A stretch of DNA of 21,743 nucleotides, taken from contig PJAB01000709.1 in NCBI GenBank assembly GCA_002887195.1, positions 1 to 21,743 on the forward strand. The letters are read 5' to 3'. Source of the stretch: Chrysochromulina parva (Eukaryota; Haptophyta; Prymnesiales; Chrysochromulinaceae). This document shows positions 1 through 8,755 of this stretch, piece after piece. Under the pieces are notes generated by a model. The model ran no database searches, had not been told where the DNA came from, and saw nothing but the letters and a program-made list of their open reading frames with translations. A program made the translations under genes and the position numbers. Each line of letters starts with the position of its first letter. The first letter of the stretch is position 1.

Positions 1-1101
1 GCGGGATGTTTCGTGAACAAAGTTGGAAATGCTGTTTGTGGGTTACGGTTAATCGATGCAAGCCGAATTTCCGCGGTTCGGGGGTCTACGTTCCGAGATC
101 TGTCGATTGGCACCCTGCATAGTTGTGCATAGTCTCGCTATTAACGCGTATTAACGATGGTAATCAAGTTGCCCCGCTGACGCGAGAGCACCCCCGTCGC
201 CGTTACACCCCCGTCGACTACCCTTGCTCTACAATAGTATGACACATCTGGGGGTGTTGCCGAAACTTCGTTTCGCGCACTGAGACAAAAGTTTCTTCTG
301 ACGACAACCGATAATGGCATGCATTACTGATACTCCAGAGTGCGCGAACGTTACTCAATGACGTTACTGGTCCATATTGTAAGTCCACACTCCACAGTTT
401 CGTCCGAGATAAGGCCCCGCGGCGAGGTCGGTCGGACGTTTGGGTATCGTTTCCCGGAGGTCGACTTTTCGTCGAAAACGGTGTGTGGATTTCCAAATCC
501 ACACTGAGCGTCCACTGGTCGCCCAACCCAACCCCGACCCCGACCCCGACTAGCGACCTCGGCCTCGCCGCCGCCCGGACCGCCACGTGCTCAAGGGTCG
601 AAATCTCGACATGACGACTTCTTCGGGCAATCCATTTTGCTGCGAGCAAGCAGAGGGAAGCCACTTCGTGGATCACTTCGTGCCTCGCAAAGAAACCGAG
701 CGAGGTTGTCAAGTAGGTTCCTAACGAGAGTTACCGCATCCAAGCTTTGAATGTTTGAAACGGCCGAACGTTTCGTCTGTTCGTGGGTTTTCATGTTGCA
801 CAACTAATGCACTTTCCATTTCGCATTTGGTTGAGTGCATGAGAAGATAACACTTTCATATTATTCGTCGTTGTCCGTCAGAAAATCACGCAATCAACGG
901 TTAGCAACCATCGTCTCGAAGTTAACGAAGAAACATCTGATCGTTTGTGTCGGCACCCCGGCGGCGCGGCGGGTGGGACCGTATAATTATCATCTGATTT
1001 TGTATCGTCACATTACGAAGAGACAGCGTTACATTTACGTACACCGCGGCATCTCGGTCGGTCGGTCCTGGCGTCCTGCGAAGTCCTGCGGGTCCGCCCC
1101 A
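1..1101. other. No gene supported; left edge and 3' flank of the kinase gene
   Basis: This stretch is less GC-rich than the genes and is broken by stops in all frames over most of its length. The longest open frames here begin at non-ATG codons and give proteins with no recognisable domain, so I do not call them. It contains two adjacent near-perfect palindromes (466-478 and 483-504) and a short CCCCGA repeat around 530-549. The right-hand part (roughly 830-1101) lies just downstream of the minus-strand kinase stop and should include its 3' UTR. A minus-strand TGTAA lies at 1029-1033, but nothing else shows that this lineage uses it as a polyadenylation signal. Confidence 0.6.
466..504. repeat. 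Two adjacent short inverted repeats
   Basis: TTTTCG (466-471) and CGAAAA (473-478) flank a single T. Four bases further on, GTGTGGATTT (483-492) and AAATCCACAC (495-504) form a perfect 10-bp inverted repeat around CC. The spacers are too short for good RNA hairpin loops, so a dimeric protein-binding site is a better guess than a structured RNA. Function unknown. Confidence 0.6.
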
Positions 1102-4100
1102 TCAATTGAACTGCATTTCGGTTCCGGCAAACATGAATGCTTGCTGCACTCCGTCAACCTTCTTGACGGCTTCGACGCTCAAGGCAATGCACTCGCGGGT
1201 CGGGCCTCCCAGGTGGAACTCCATCGTGGCAAGTCCGTTGCGGTGCGACTGCGTGCGCACTCCGAGGATGGACAAGTCACCCGCGTCCGAGATGGCCTCA
1301 GACACATCCACGAGGAGCCGGCGCCGGTCGCGGCAGACGACCAGAATGCGCCCTTCAGCCAGCTCGTCCTTTGGCGTAGCCTCGTGCCGCTCGTCATGAT
1401 CGCCATGTGCGCCCTGAGCGCCCTCGTGAGCGCCCTCGAACGTGGCGGCAGGCAGCAGAGGCATGGGCGGCGGCAGTCGCGCCGCGTCGCACTGGCTCTC
1501 AGCCGCCTCCGATAGAGGCATCCAAGTGGGTGAGAGATGCACTGCTATTGAGGCCGAGGAGAGCGCCGGGATGGTAGGCGAGTAAGGCCAAGCTGCGAGC
1601 AAAGGCGAGGGCGGTGGCAGCGTCGCTGCCTCCGCCGCATCGAGCCGGCTGCGCAGCATCTCGTTAGAGGACGCGAGCTTCGCGCGCTGTGCCTCGCCTA
1701 GCTGCTCGCGCGCGCTCAGAGCCTCGAGCGCCGCACGAAGCTCGCGGGCCTCGTCGGGCATCTCGGCTATCTCCTCCTTGGAGACTACCCTGGTGAGGCT
1801 GCGCAAAGCGTTATTGGGCGACTTTGGGCTTTTGGGGGCGCCGTCCTGGGCACCGTGCCGTCCGGGGCTTTTGGGGGCGCCGTCCTGGGCACTGTGCCGT
1901 CCGGGGCTTTTGGGGCCGTCCTGGGCGCCGTCCTGGGCACCGTGCCGTCCGGGGCTCTTGGGATTCGTAGCGGCGGGCTGTAGGGGTGGCGGGAAGGGCA
2001 GCGGCGGGCTCCGCGCTTTCGGCGAGGGCGAGTCCGGCGGCACGTGCGGCTGCGTGGGTGGCGCATCCCGCGAGATGGATAAGTGGAAGAGGAAGGAGCT
2101 ATCCGCGCCGCTCAGCTCGTCGTGTGCGGGTCCGTAACTGCTATCGAGGCTCAAGCTGCCCAACTCCCCGAGCAGCCCGAGCGCGGTCATGTTCGCGAGA
2201 CGCGACGCGATGGGTCGTACGATCTCGGGGATCACGGAGGCCGGAGCCGCGTGGAGCCGAGCGCTGATCGGGGATCCGGGTATGTTTTCAGGAGGCGAGT
2301 GCGCCATCGCGCCGGCGGCAGGCGGCGGCGGCGCATGGTCACCAGCTAGGGCCTCCGCAGCGCCGCCCCCCGGCGGCCCTTGCCCCATGAGGACCGCAAC
2401 CTGGCGTGCCGAGGGAGGCTCGAAGTGACGAGCGGAGGCTCCGAGCGCCGAGCCGAGCGCCACGGGCTCGTCCCGAGCGCCGTCGCGGGCGCACCGCGAG
2501 CCTGGCAGACCCGTCAGGGCCGCGGGCAAGATGAGAAGGCGGCGTGGTGGGCTGCGACGGCCCTCGCCACTACCGTCGTCGTAGCCATCATTGGAGTCGT
2601 TCGACAGGCGCGGGCGCCTTGATAAGTAACTTAGGGCAGACCGTAGGCTTTCGCTGAGCTGTGAATCGACGCGCGGGGGACTCGCTGCCACGTCAGCACG
2701 GGTGCCGCCGCCGCCGAGCACACTGCCGCCTAACAGGGTGCCGTCGCCGCACGATCTGCCGCCAGCCGGGCGCTCGTCGCTGTGGAGACCGGGCGTGAAG
2801 CCAAATTTGGACGTGCCAGGGGGGGCTCGCGCCTCCCAGGGCACCTCCGACGGGGCGAGAATCGGTGCAGAGGCGATGCGCTTCGCGCGGGGCGGCTGCT
2901 CGCGCTGGTTGTTCACGGGCTGCGGCTGGTTGATCGCGGTCACGGCCGGGCTGGCCTGGCTGGCAGGGCCGGCATGGCTGCTGCCCAAATCGCTGCCAGG
3001 CCTGGCATGGCTGCCCAGCTCGGTTCCAGTCCGAGCTTGCCAGGGCTCAGAACCAGGGCGCATCGCCGATCCGCCACCCGGCAGGTCACCCTCCCTCGAT
3101 TCCCGTCGAGAGGGCCCCCGCGAGCCCGACGGCTGGCTGCCCGTGGCTTTCTGCGAGCCGTCGTTTGAGAGCGGCCTCTGCGGCGACCGTTTCCCAGGGC
3201 TGCTTGTCGCCGAGCCTCCACGGGTATTGCTGATGCTGCTGCTGCTGCAGCAGCACGCGGCCTCAATTGCGGGGGAGCGCAAGGCAGCGAGCAGCCCTGC
3301 AAGCGTGAGTCGGAGCTCCGGCTGCGGGTGAAGGAGAGCCGAGCTCTCGGCGAGTGCCGTGAGCGCGCGCGGGTGCGGCGCCTTCGCGAGCGCCTCCGGC
3401 TCGTCCACCTCGCCTAGCGCGATGCGCTGCGAGAGTACAAGTAGACTTGAGCCCGCCTCAAACGGCCGCCGGAGGGTGAGCAGCTCGTACAGGATCACAC
3501 CAACGCCCCACACGTCGGCGGGCGCGCCGTACGGCTTGCCGCAGGCCATCTCGGGCGAGATGTACAGCGGCGTGCCGCAGTACGAGGTGGCCAAGTCGAT
3601 GCCCGGCGAGAGCCGCGTCGCCAAGCCGAAATCGCCCAACTTGATCTCGTCCGAGGCAGAGAGGAAGACGTTGCGGGACTTGACGTCGCGGTGGAGCACA
3701 GCGCGCGCGTGCACGTGCTCGAGCGCCGAGGCGAGCTGCGTCGTCCAGCGCACCACGCGACCGCTCGCGAAGGCCGCGCCTGCGTGTTGCCCGCGGCTGC
3801 CCGCCTGCATGCTGATCTTGCGCGCGAGCGTGTCGCCCGCGGCATGCTCCGTGATGATGTTCAGTGTGTCGCCCACCTGGAAGGAGCCCAGGTACGAGAT
3901 GATGTTGGGATGCGACATCTGGTGCAGCACGCAGACCTCGCGCTCGAGCTGCTGCAGCTTCGCCGAACTGCGACAGTCTACGCGCACGCGCTTGCACACG
4001 ACGCACTGCCCAGTCCACGGGTCGCGGAGCAGCACCGCGCTGCCTTGGTGACCGTCGCCGATTTGCCGGATCTCCTCGAACGCCGAGTAAGCATTGTATG

Positions 4101-4317
4101 ACTTGAGCCCGGCGATCACGCTCGGAGGCCTGGATTCTCCTTGATCGCTAGCAGGCCTGGATCCGCCGGTTGCCACCAACTTGGGCGCCCCTTTGCGTCG
4201 CTGGGCGGCTTGCAACCTCGCTTCCTGAGCAAAGAATAGGCCATCGTGGACGCTCCAGCGCTCATCAGATTGAGGCGGTGACTGGTCCGATGCCGAGTGT
4301 CGTGTGTCCGCCTGCAT
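1102..4317 (-). CDS. NIMA-related (NEK-like) Ser/Thr protein kinase with C-terminal ACT domain
   Basis: The protein has 1071 residues from the first in-frame ATG; the frame stays open further upstream to a stop at 4381-4383, so an upstream exon or non-AUG start is possible. The kinase domain spans about residues 78-350. It has a Gly loop (GDGHQG, 87-92), the ATP-binding Lys109, alphaC Glu127, HRD 209-211 with Asn216, DFG 229-231 and SPE 254-256, so it should be catalytically active. The catalytic loop LHRDVKSRNVFL and the GTPLYISPE segment resemble NEK kinases. A long Pro/Ser/Gly-rich linker follows, containing a tandem KSPGRH repeat (about 785-835) and a short predicted coiled coil (about 840-895). 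Residues about 989-1066 look like an ACT domain of the RelA/SpoT type: a CRDRRRLLVDVSEAISDAG start and an ATMEFHL strand. Kinase identity is secure; the NEK assignment is likely; the ACT call is by pattern. It lies tandem to and downstream of the TPR gene, 468 bases away. Confidence 0.88.
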   Translation of the reverse strand: MQADTRHSASDQSPPQSDERWSVHDGLFFAQEARLQAAQRRKGAPKLVATGGSRPASDQGESRPPSVIAGLKSYNAYSAFEEIRQIGDGHQGSAVLLRDPWTGQCVVCKRVRVDCRSSAKLQQLEREVCVLHQMSHPNIISYLGSFQVGDTLNIITEHAAGDTLARKISMQAGSRGQHAGAAFASGRVVRWTTQLASALEHVHARAVLHRDVKSRNVFLSASDEIKLGDFGLATRLSPGIDLATSYCGTPLYISPEMACGKPYGAPADVWGVGVILYELLTLRRPFEAGSSLLVLSQRIALGEVDEPEALAKAPHPRALTALAESSALLHPQPELRLTLAGLLAALRSPAIEAACCCSSSSISNTRGGSATSSPGKRSPQRPLSNDGSQKATGSQPSGSRGPSRRESREGDLPGGGSAMRPGSEPWQARTGTELGSHARPGSDLGSSHAGPASQASPAVTAINQPQPVNNQREQPPRAKRIASAPILAPSEVPWEARAPPGTSKFGFTPGLHSDERPAGGRSCGDGTLLGGSVLGGGGTRADVAASPPRVDSQLSESLRSALSYLSRRPRLSNDSNDGYDDGSGEGRRSPPRRLLILPAALTGLPGSRCARDGARDEPVALGSALGASARHFEPPSARQVAVLMGQGPPGGGAAEALAGDHAPPPPAAGAMAHSPPENIPGSPISARLHAAPASVIPEIVRPIASRLANMTALGLLGELGSLSLDSSYGPAHDELSGADSSFLFHLSISRDAPPTQPHVPPDSPSPKARSPPLPFPPPLQPAATNPKSPGRHGAQDGAQDGPKSPGRHSAQDGAPKSPGRHGAQDGAPKSPKSPNNALRSLTRVVSKEEIAEMPDEARELRAALEALSAREQLGEAQRAKLASSNEMLRSRLDAAEAATLPPPSPLLAAWPYSPTIPALSSASIAVHLSPTWMPLSEAAESQCDAARLPPPMPLLPAATFEGAHEGAQGAHGDHDERHEATPKDELAEGRILVVCRDRRRLLVDVSEAISDAGDLSILGVRTQSHRNGLATMEFHLGGPTRECIALSVEAVKKVDGVQQAFMFAGTEMQFN
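1829..1954 (-). repeat. Tandem 39-bp coding repeat (KSPGRH repeats) in the kinase linker
   Basis: Two 39-bp units (1829-1867 and 1868-1906) differ by one base, and a third (1907-1954) is lengthened by a 9-bp internal duplication. They encode 13-residue units of the form KSPGRHGAQDGAP on the minus strand. The units keep frame, so copy-number change would alter linker length without breaking the protein. KSP and SP are minimal proline-directed phosphorylation sites. Confidence 0.9.
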
Positions 4318-4785
4318 TGGGATGGAGCAGCCGCAGGTCTTGGGACCTTTTGATGTCAAGTGTCTCCGGCGTTCGTCAACCTATTGAGATTATGAGATCA
4401 TGCATTGAGATCACATGTTTGTGGAGTAAAAAGACTTCGGACACTCAGATCGGAGAGATTATATCAGATGAGTAATGCTGAAGATTGCGTACTGCCAAAA
4501 GGTCATCAACGAGATTCGGCCGTCTCTGGTACGTGTAGAAGTCAAGTCAAGTCAAGTCAACTGCTAGCGAAGGGGCTACAATGTACCCCGTGTAGGTTGT
4601 CTGTTATTTATGGAATAACTTGACTAGGACTTGACTGGTGTAGAGACTCTCCTTCTTTTGGAGAGTTAATTTGAGAGGGGACCCCTCCGCCGCAAAGTCG
4701 CCCCCCGCAAAGTACACCTCTTTTAATCCTCATGCATCCTTGAGTAGCTGTCACCTGTCTCGAAGAGCAGATATGCTGCATGTGT
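4318..4785. other. Intergenic region between the TPR gene and the kinase gene
   Basis: No gene seen. It should carry the 3' UTR of the TPR gene (right side) and the promoter/5' UTR of the kinase gene (left side). It contains four perfect GTCAA units at 4541-4560, two opposite-sense CTTGAC/TTGAC motifs at 4619-4635, and a small hairpin ACTCTCC/GGAGAGT (4646-4652 with 4660-4666, 7-nt loop) about 120 nt past the TPR stop. Confidence 0.6.
4541..4560. repeat. GTCAA pentanucleotide, 4 perfect tandem copies
   Basis: Four uninterrupted GTCAA units upstream of the minus-strand kinase gene. The complementary word TTGAC recurs twice at 4619-4635, so the two blocks could pair with a loop of about 60 nt. 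A plain microsatellite is the simplest reading. Confidence 0.85.
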
Positions 4786-6375
4786 CTATCTAGCGAAAAA
4801 GTGCGTGAGCGCCAAGAGTGTCACCACGCCCGCAACCAAATTGGTGGCCACGTCCCAAGGCTGCGGCCGGTGGCTCTGGAGCTCGCGCATCCGCTCGACG
4901 AGGACCGACTGCTCCTCGCGCGCCTCCGCGTTGAGAGCATCGTACCGCAGGCATCCATTGTAGCTCTCAATGGCCTCTTGCAGCCTGCCCGGGATCGGCC
5001 GAAGCAGCCGCCCGAGCCGCAGGTATGTCGCCGAGTCCTTCGGCGCGAGCTTGACCGCGTGCTTGCATGCTGTGATGGCTTTCTCGCGCTGCTTCTTGCG
5101 CTTCCGCTCCTCCGTGGCCTCGAACAGCCGCTCCTGGCGGCTCAGACCGGACCACAAGCCCCAGGAAGCCTCGCCGGCGGCGTCGCTGTCGCTGCCGCTG
5201 CCGCCGCCGCCGCCGCCGCCGCTGCCGCCGCTGCCGCCGCTGACGCCGCCACCGCCGCCGCCACCGCTGCTGCTTCTGCCGCTGCTCCGGCCGCCGCGGC
5301 TTCCATACATCTCAAAGAGCGCCCTGGCGAGCTGTGCGTATCCACGGGCGGCGTCAGGGCGAATTCCAACGGCCGCCTGCGCCAGCGCGGCCGCCTCGTC
5401 GTAGCGCCGCTGCTCGCCTCGCGCCTGCGCCATGAGTGCGATGGCAGTCGCGACCCCTTCGGCCGAGGGCAAGGCGGCATACGGCGCGAGCGCCTGCAGG
5501 CGCGCATTCCGTCCAGTGACCATGGAGGCGGCGATGAGCTCGGTCACCGTGGGAGCGTCGGGGAGCATCTCGAGAGCTTGCTTCGCCACGTCGAACGCTT
5601 GCGCATGCTTCTCGCGCAGCAGCCGCAGCTCGGCGAGCGACTGGTATGCTGCGATGAAATTGGGCTTGAGCGCGATCGCTCGCCGAAAGTGCTCATTCGC
5701 CTGCCCATAGTAGCGCAGCTCGACGAGCACCTCGCCGAGCTCGCGATGGAGCTCGGGGTGCGACGGCAGCAGCGAGAGGGCTCGCCGGTAAATCCCGGGC
5801 GTGCCGCCCTTTGGCAGCATCCGCGCGAGGGTCAGGTACACCGTCGGCCGCGTCGGGTCGAGCCGAAGCGCGCGCACGGCCGCGTCGCACGATCGGTTGC
5901 GATACAGGTTGGCGAGGAGCGTGAGTCCATACGTGTCGGAGCTATCCGATTCGGTACGGCGCACAAAGTCATCCTCGGCAATGTGCAGCTGCTGGTCCGT
6001 GTAGTGCTGGACCTCGAAGCACTTCGGCTGCTGGAACCGCCAGCACGGATCCTCGTCGTGCGGGAAGCGCTTCTCCTGCTGCTTTTGAGGCGGACTCTTG
6101 TGATGGCGCTGTGCGTCGACCGACAATGCGGCGCGCCGCAGCGTGTGCGCGAGCTCGTCGTACTGCACTGCACTCTTTGGCGCGAGCGCGACCGCCTTGC
6201 GCGCGTAGCCGAGCGCGCCACGCGGATCGCCGGACATGTCGAGCATGCGACCGACGCTGGAGTAGGCCTGGACACTGCGCGGCTGGAGCGAGATGGCCCG
6301 CAGCAGGTCCTCGAGCTTAGACTGCTGCTCCGGCGTGAGCCGCGCCCTGGCCTCATCCGACAGCTCGGCAGCCAT
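4786..6375 (-). CDS. Tail-anchored tetratricopeptide-repeat (TPR) protein
   Basis: The protein has 529 residues from the first ATG of the frame; the upstream in-frame extension begins only at GTG and is discarded. TPR-like helix pairs, with A..L.P.. ends, occur at about residues 22-67, 150-208, 209-276, 320-352 and 430-482. The clearest is around residue 225 (YYGQANEHFRRAIALKPNF). Residues 110-140 are a Cys/Trp-containing spacer not typical of TPRs. A Gly/Ser run at 370-397 and a basic stretch at 422-432 split the TPR array. The last 22 residues hold one hydrophobic segment (about 508-526) followed by only AR, the layout of a tail-anchored membrane protein facing the cytosol. That places it in the ER, mitochondrial or peroxisomal outer membrane as a likely scaffold. 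Specific function is not recognisable. It is transcribed divergently from the peroxisomal beta-oxidation gene. Confidence 0.82.
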   Translation of the reverse strand: MAAELSDEARARLTPEQQSKLEDLLRAISLQPRSVQAYSSVGRMLDMSGDPRGALGYARKAVALAPKSAVQYDELAHTLRRAALSVDAQRHHKSPPQKQQEKRFPHDEDPCWRFQQPKCFEVQHYTDQQLHIAEDDFVRRTESDSSDTYGLTLLANLYRNRSCDAAVRALRLDPTRPTVYLTLARMLPKGGTPGIYRRALSLLPSHPELHRELGEVLVELRYYGQANEHFRRAIALKPNFIAAYQSLAELRLLREKHAQAFDVAKQALEMLPDAPTVTELIAASMVTGRNARLQALAPYAALPSAEGVATAIALMAQARGEQRRYDEAAALAQAAVGIRPDAARGYAQLARALFEMYGSRGGRSSGRSSSGGGGGGGVSGGSGGSGGGGGGGSGSDSDAAGEASWGLWSGLSRQERLFEATEERKRKKQREKAITACKHAVKLAPKDSATYLRLGRLLRPIPGRLQEAIESYNGCLRYDALNAEAREEQSVLVERMRELQSHRPQPWDVATNLVAGVVTLLALTHFFAR

Positions 6376-6610
6376 TTGGCGCTCGATGCGGCCGTCGTCG
6401 TCGGAGCTTCTGACACAGACGCGGGAATGAATTCGTTTGTCCTTTGCATCGATGGGCTCCAGATATATGAATCTTAAGCTTAAACTTAGCACATCGCGTC
6501 GCGTGCAACTCTTTCATCAGTGCCGTTTCGTCACTTCTCCTACATGGTCCCCAAGGAGAAGGCGGCGGCGAAGGCGAGGGCGGCGGCGGCGAAGGCTCGG
6601 GTGGCAAAAA
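6376..6610. promoter_or_regulatory. Divergent (bidirectional) promoter region
   Basis: These 235 bases separate two divergently transcribed genes, so both promoters must lie here or overlap the coding ends. The centre is AT-rich, with ATATATGA at 6463-6470 and a 10-bp palindrome TTAAGCTTAA at 6474-6483. The side next to the plus-strand gene is a GGCGGCGAAGGC-type purine-rich 5' leader (about 6555-6605) ending in AAAAATGG. No core promoter element can be assigned with confidence. Confidence 0.5.
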
Positions 6611-8755
6611 ATGGCCACCTCGTTTTCCCTTCGCGGCCGGATCGCGCTCATTCGCATCACTCGGCCGCCCGTCAATAGTCTCGGGCTCGCGGTGCGCAAG
6701 GGCATTGCCGATGGCCTCGATCAGGCCGAGGCTGCCAAAGCAACGGCTGTCGTGATCTCGGGTGATGGCTCCACGTTTCCGGCAGGAGCAGACATCGCTG
6801 AGTTTGCTTCTGGCAACGCGCTCGCCGAGCCATCGTTGCCACAGTTAGTGCGACGGCTCACCGGCCTCAAGATGCACACAGTGGCTGCCATCCACGGCAC
6901 GGCTCTGGGCGGCGGCATGGAGGTGACGCTCGCGTGCCAATATCGTCTTATGCACGCAGGCGCAAAGGTCGGGCTACCTGAGGTGCATCTGGGTATACTG
7001 CCCGGCGCAGGTGGCACTCAGCTTCTTCCTCGCATCGTCGGCGCAGAGATGGCCATCTCGCTCATGACCACTGGCCGCATGATCGACGCCAAGGCGGCGC
7101 TCGCCGCCAAGCTGGTCGATGAGATTATCCCAGCCGGTGAGGGCAGCTTGGCGGATGCAGTGGCTGAGCGCGGCTACGCCTTCGCCAAGGCGCTCGGTGA
7201 CGTCGCCGTCGACGAGCGTCGCGTGCTCCCCAATCGGCACGTGACGATGCCCGACGGCACCGACGTGGCCGCATTCTTCGCGGGGGCACGCGAGCAGGTG
7301 GCCAAGTCAAGCAAGGGGGAGGTGGCACCGCTGGCCATTGTCGGATGCGTCGAGGCCGCCGTGAGCGCCGGCAGCTTCGAGAAGGGGATGGAGCACGAGG
7401 CGACAGCGTTTATCAAGCTGGCGAGTGGGCCGCAAGCGCCCGCTATGCAGCACGTCTTTGCAGCCGAGCGCATGATTGGCAAGATTCGCGCACTGCAGGG
7501 CGTCGCGCCCGCGCCGGTACGCAAGGCGGCCGTTGTCGGAGCGGGGACCATGGGTGGCGGCATCGCGATGTGCTTCGCGCAGGGCGGCATCGACGTGACG
7601 ATCATCGACCGGAGCGAAGAGGCACTCGCCAACGGGCTGGCCATCGTGCGTGCGAATTGGGAAGCGTCGGCCCGGAAAGGGAAGCTGAGCGAGAAGAGGG
7701 TGGCCGAGTACATGGGGCGGTTACGCACGACGACCGCGTACACGGACGAGGGCGTCACGGATGCCGACGTGGTCGTCGAGGCCGCCTTCGAGCGCATGGC
7801 GATCAAGAAGGAGATTTTTGGCGCCCTCGACACGCACTGCAAGCCAGGGGCTCTCCTCGCCACGAACACGTCGACGCTCGACATTGACGAGATCGCGAGC
7901 TCGACACGGCGCCCTGAGGCGGTGGTTGGCATGCACTTCTTCAGCCCGGCGAACGTGATGCCGCTACTCGAGAACGTGGCAGGCGCCGCCTCGTCTCCAC
8001 AAGCGCTCGCGACCGCCATGGCGCTCGGCAAGCAGTTGCGCAAGAAGACGGTGCTCGCGCGAAACTGCTTCGGCTTCATCGGCAACCGGATGCTCGAGCC
8101 GTACGTAAGGGAAGCGCTCTACATGCTCGAGGAGGGCGCGACGCCCGCGCAGGTGGACGCGCCCCTACGCGAGTTTGGGCTCGCGATGGGCCCGTTCCAA
8201 ATGAGCGACCTCGCGGGCAATGATATTGGGTACAATATCCGTCGCGATAACGGGTGGACGGCCGCGACCGTCAATGGCCGTTACTGGGCAGGACTCGCGG
8301 ACCAGCTGGTGGAGATGGGGCGACTCGGGCAGAAGACCAAGCGCGGCTGGTATGACTATTCGGAGGGGCGCACGCCCGTGAACGACCCTGAGGTCGAGGC
8401 GATGATCGTGGCCCACTCGGCGAAGCTCGGTCGCGCACGGCGTGTCCTCGAGCCGTGCGAGATCGCCGACCGAGCTCTCCTCTCGATGGCCAATGAAGGA
8501 TTCAAGATCGTCGAGGAGGGCATCGCGCAGCGTGAGAGTGACGTGGACATCGTCTACATCTACGGGTATGGCTACCCTCGCCGGCAGGGCGGCCCCCTAT
8601 ACTGGGCACGCCATGGGCGCGAGGGCGGGCTCGCGAAGATGGTCGAGGACCTGCGCAAGTACGCGGCGGCGCACCCAGACGTGCCGCACTGGAAGCCGTC
8701 GGCGCTGCTGCTTCGGGAGGCGGGGTTCGACGATGCGCCGGCCGCGAAGCTCTGA
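6611..8755 (+). CDS. Peroxisomal bifunctional enzyme: enoyl-CoA hydratase / 3-hydroxyacyl-CoA dehydrogenase (MFE-1 type)
   Basis: The protein has 714 residues, close to animal EHHADH. It would catalyse the second and third steps of beta-oxidation: hydration of trans-2-enoyl-CoA, then NAD-dependent oxidation of the 3-hydroxyacyl-CoA. The N-terminal crotonase domain (about 1-190) has the FPAGADI oxyanion segment and both catalytic glutamates, Glu104 in GGGME and Glu124 in LPEV, with PGAGGTQ after them. The NAD-binding site is GAGTMGGG (310-317), and the dehydrogenase dyad is His442 (GMHFFSPANVMPLLE) with Glu454. The C-terminal helical domains include PFQMSDLAGNDIGY and a YGYGYPRRQGGPLYW motif. 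It ends in Ala-Lys-Leu, a PTS1 peroxisomal import signal. I start at the ATG with A at -3 and G at +4; the longer open frame begins at TTG and adds an Arg-rich stretch that is translated GC-rich leader. Divergent from the TPR gene, and followed 357 bases on by the ketoacyl synthase. Confidence 0.95.
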   Translation: MATSFSLRGRIALIRITRPPVNSLGLAVRKGIADGLDQAEAAKATAVVISGDGSTFPAGADIAEFASGNALAEPSLPQLVRRLTGLKMHTVAAIHGTALGGGMEVTLACQYRLMHAGAKVGLPEVHLGILPGAGGTQLLPRIVGAEMAISLMTTGRMIDAKAALAAKLVDEIIPAGEGSLADAVAERGYAFAKALGDVAVDERRVLPNRHVTMPDGTDVAAFFAGAREQVAKSSKGEVAPLAIVGCVEAAVSAGSFEKGMEHEATAFIKLASGPQAPAMQHVFAAERMIGKIRALQGVAPAPVRKAAVVGAGTMGGGIAMCFAQGGIDVTIIDRSEEALANGLAIVRANWEASARKGKLSEKRVAEYMGRLRTTTAYTDEGVTDADVVVEAAFERMAIKKEIFGALDTHCKPGALLATNTSTLDIDEIASSTRRPEAVVGMHFFSPANVMPLLENVAGAASSPQALATAMALGKQLRKKTVLARNCFGFIGNRMLEPYVREALYMLEEGATPAQVDAPLREFGLAMGPFQMSDLAGNDIGYNIRRDNGWTAATVNGRYWAGLADQLVEMGRLGQKTKRGWYDYSEGRTPVNDPEVEAMIVAHSAKLGRARRVLEPCEIADRALLSMANEGFKIVEEGIAQRESDVDIVYIYGYGYPRRQGGPLYWARHGREGGLAKMVEDLRKYAAAHPDVPHWKPSALLLREAGFDDAPAAKL

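Noticed and set aside
218..712. Minus-strand open frame of 164 residues
   Set aside because: It starts at TTG, has no domain, and its VGVGVG stretch is only the translated CCCCGA repeat.
4780..6477. Plus-strand 565-residue open frame antisense to the TPR gene
   Set aside because: It has no recognisable domain and long runs of Ala, and is explained by GC-rich codon usage on the opposite strand. The minus-strand protein has clear TPRs and a membrane anchor.
6437..6610. N-terminal Arg-rich extension of the beta-oxidation enzyme
   Set aside because: The extension begins at a TTG codon, overlaps the divergent promoter, and encodes poly-Arg from a GGCGGCGAAGGC leader. The ATG at 6611 has good context and starts exactly at the crotonase domain.
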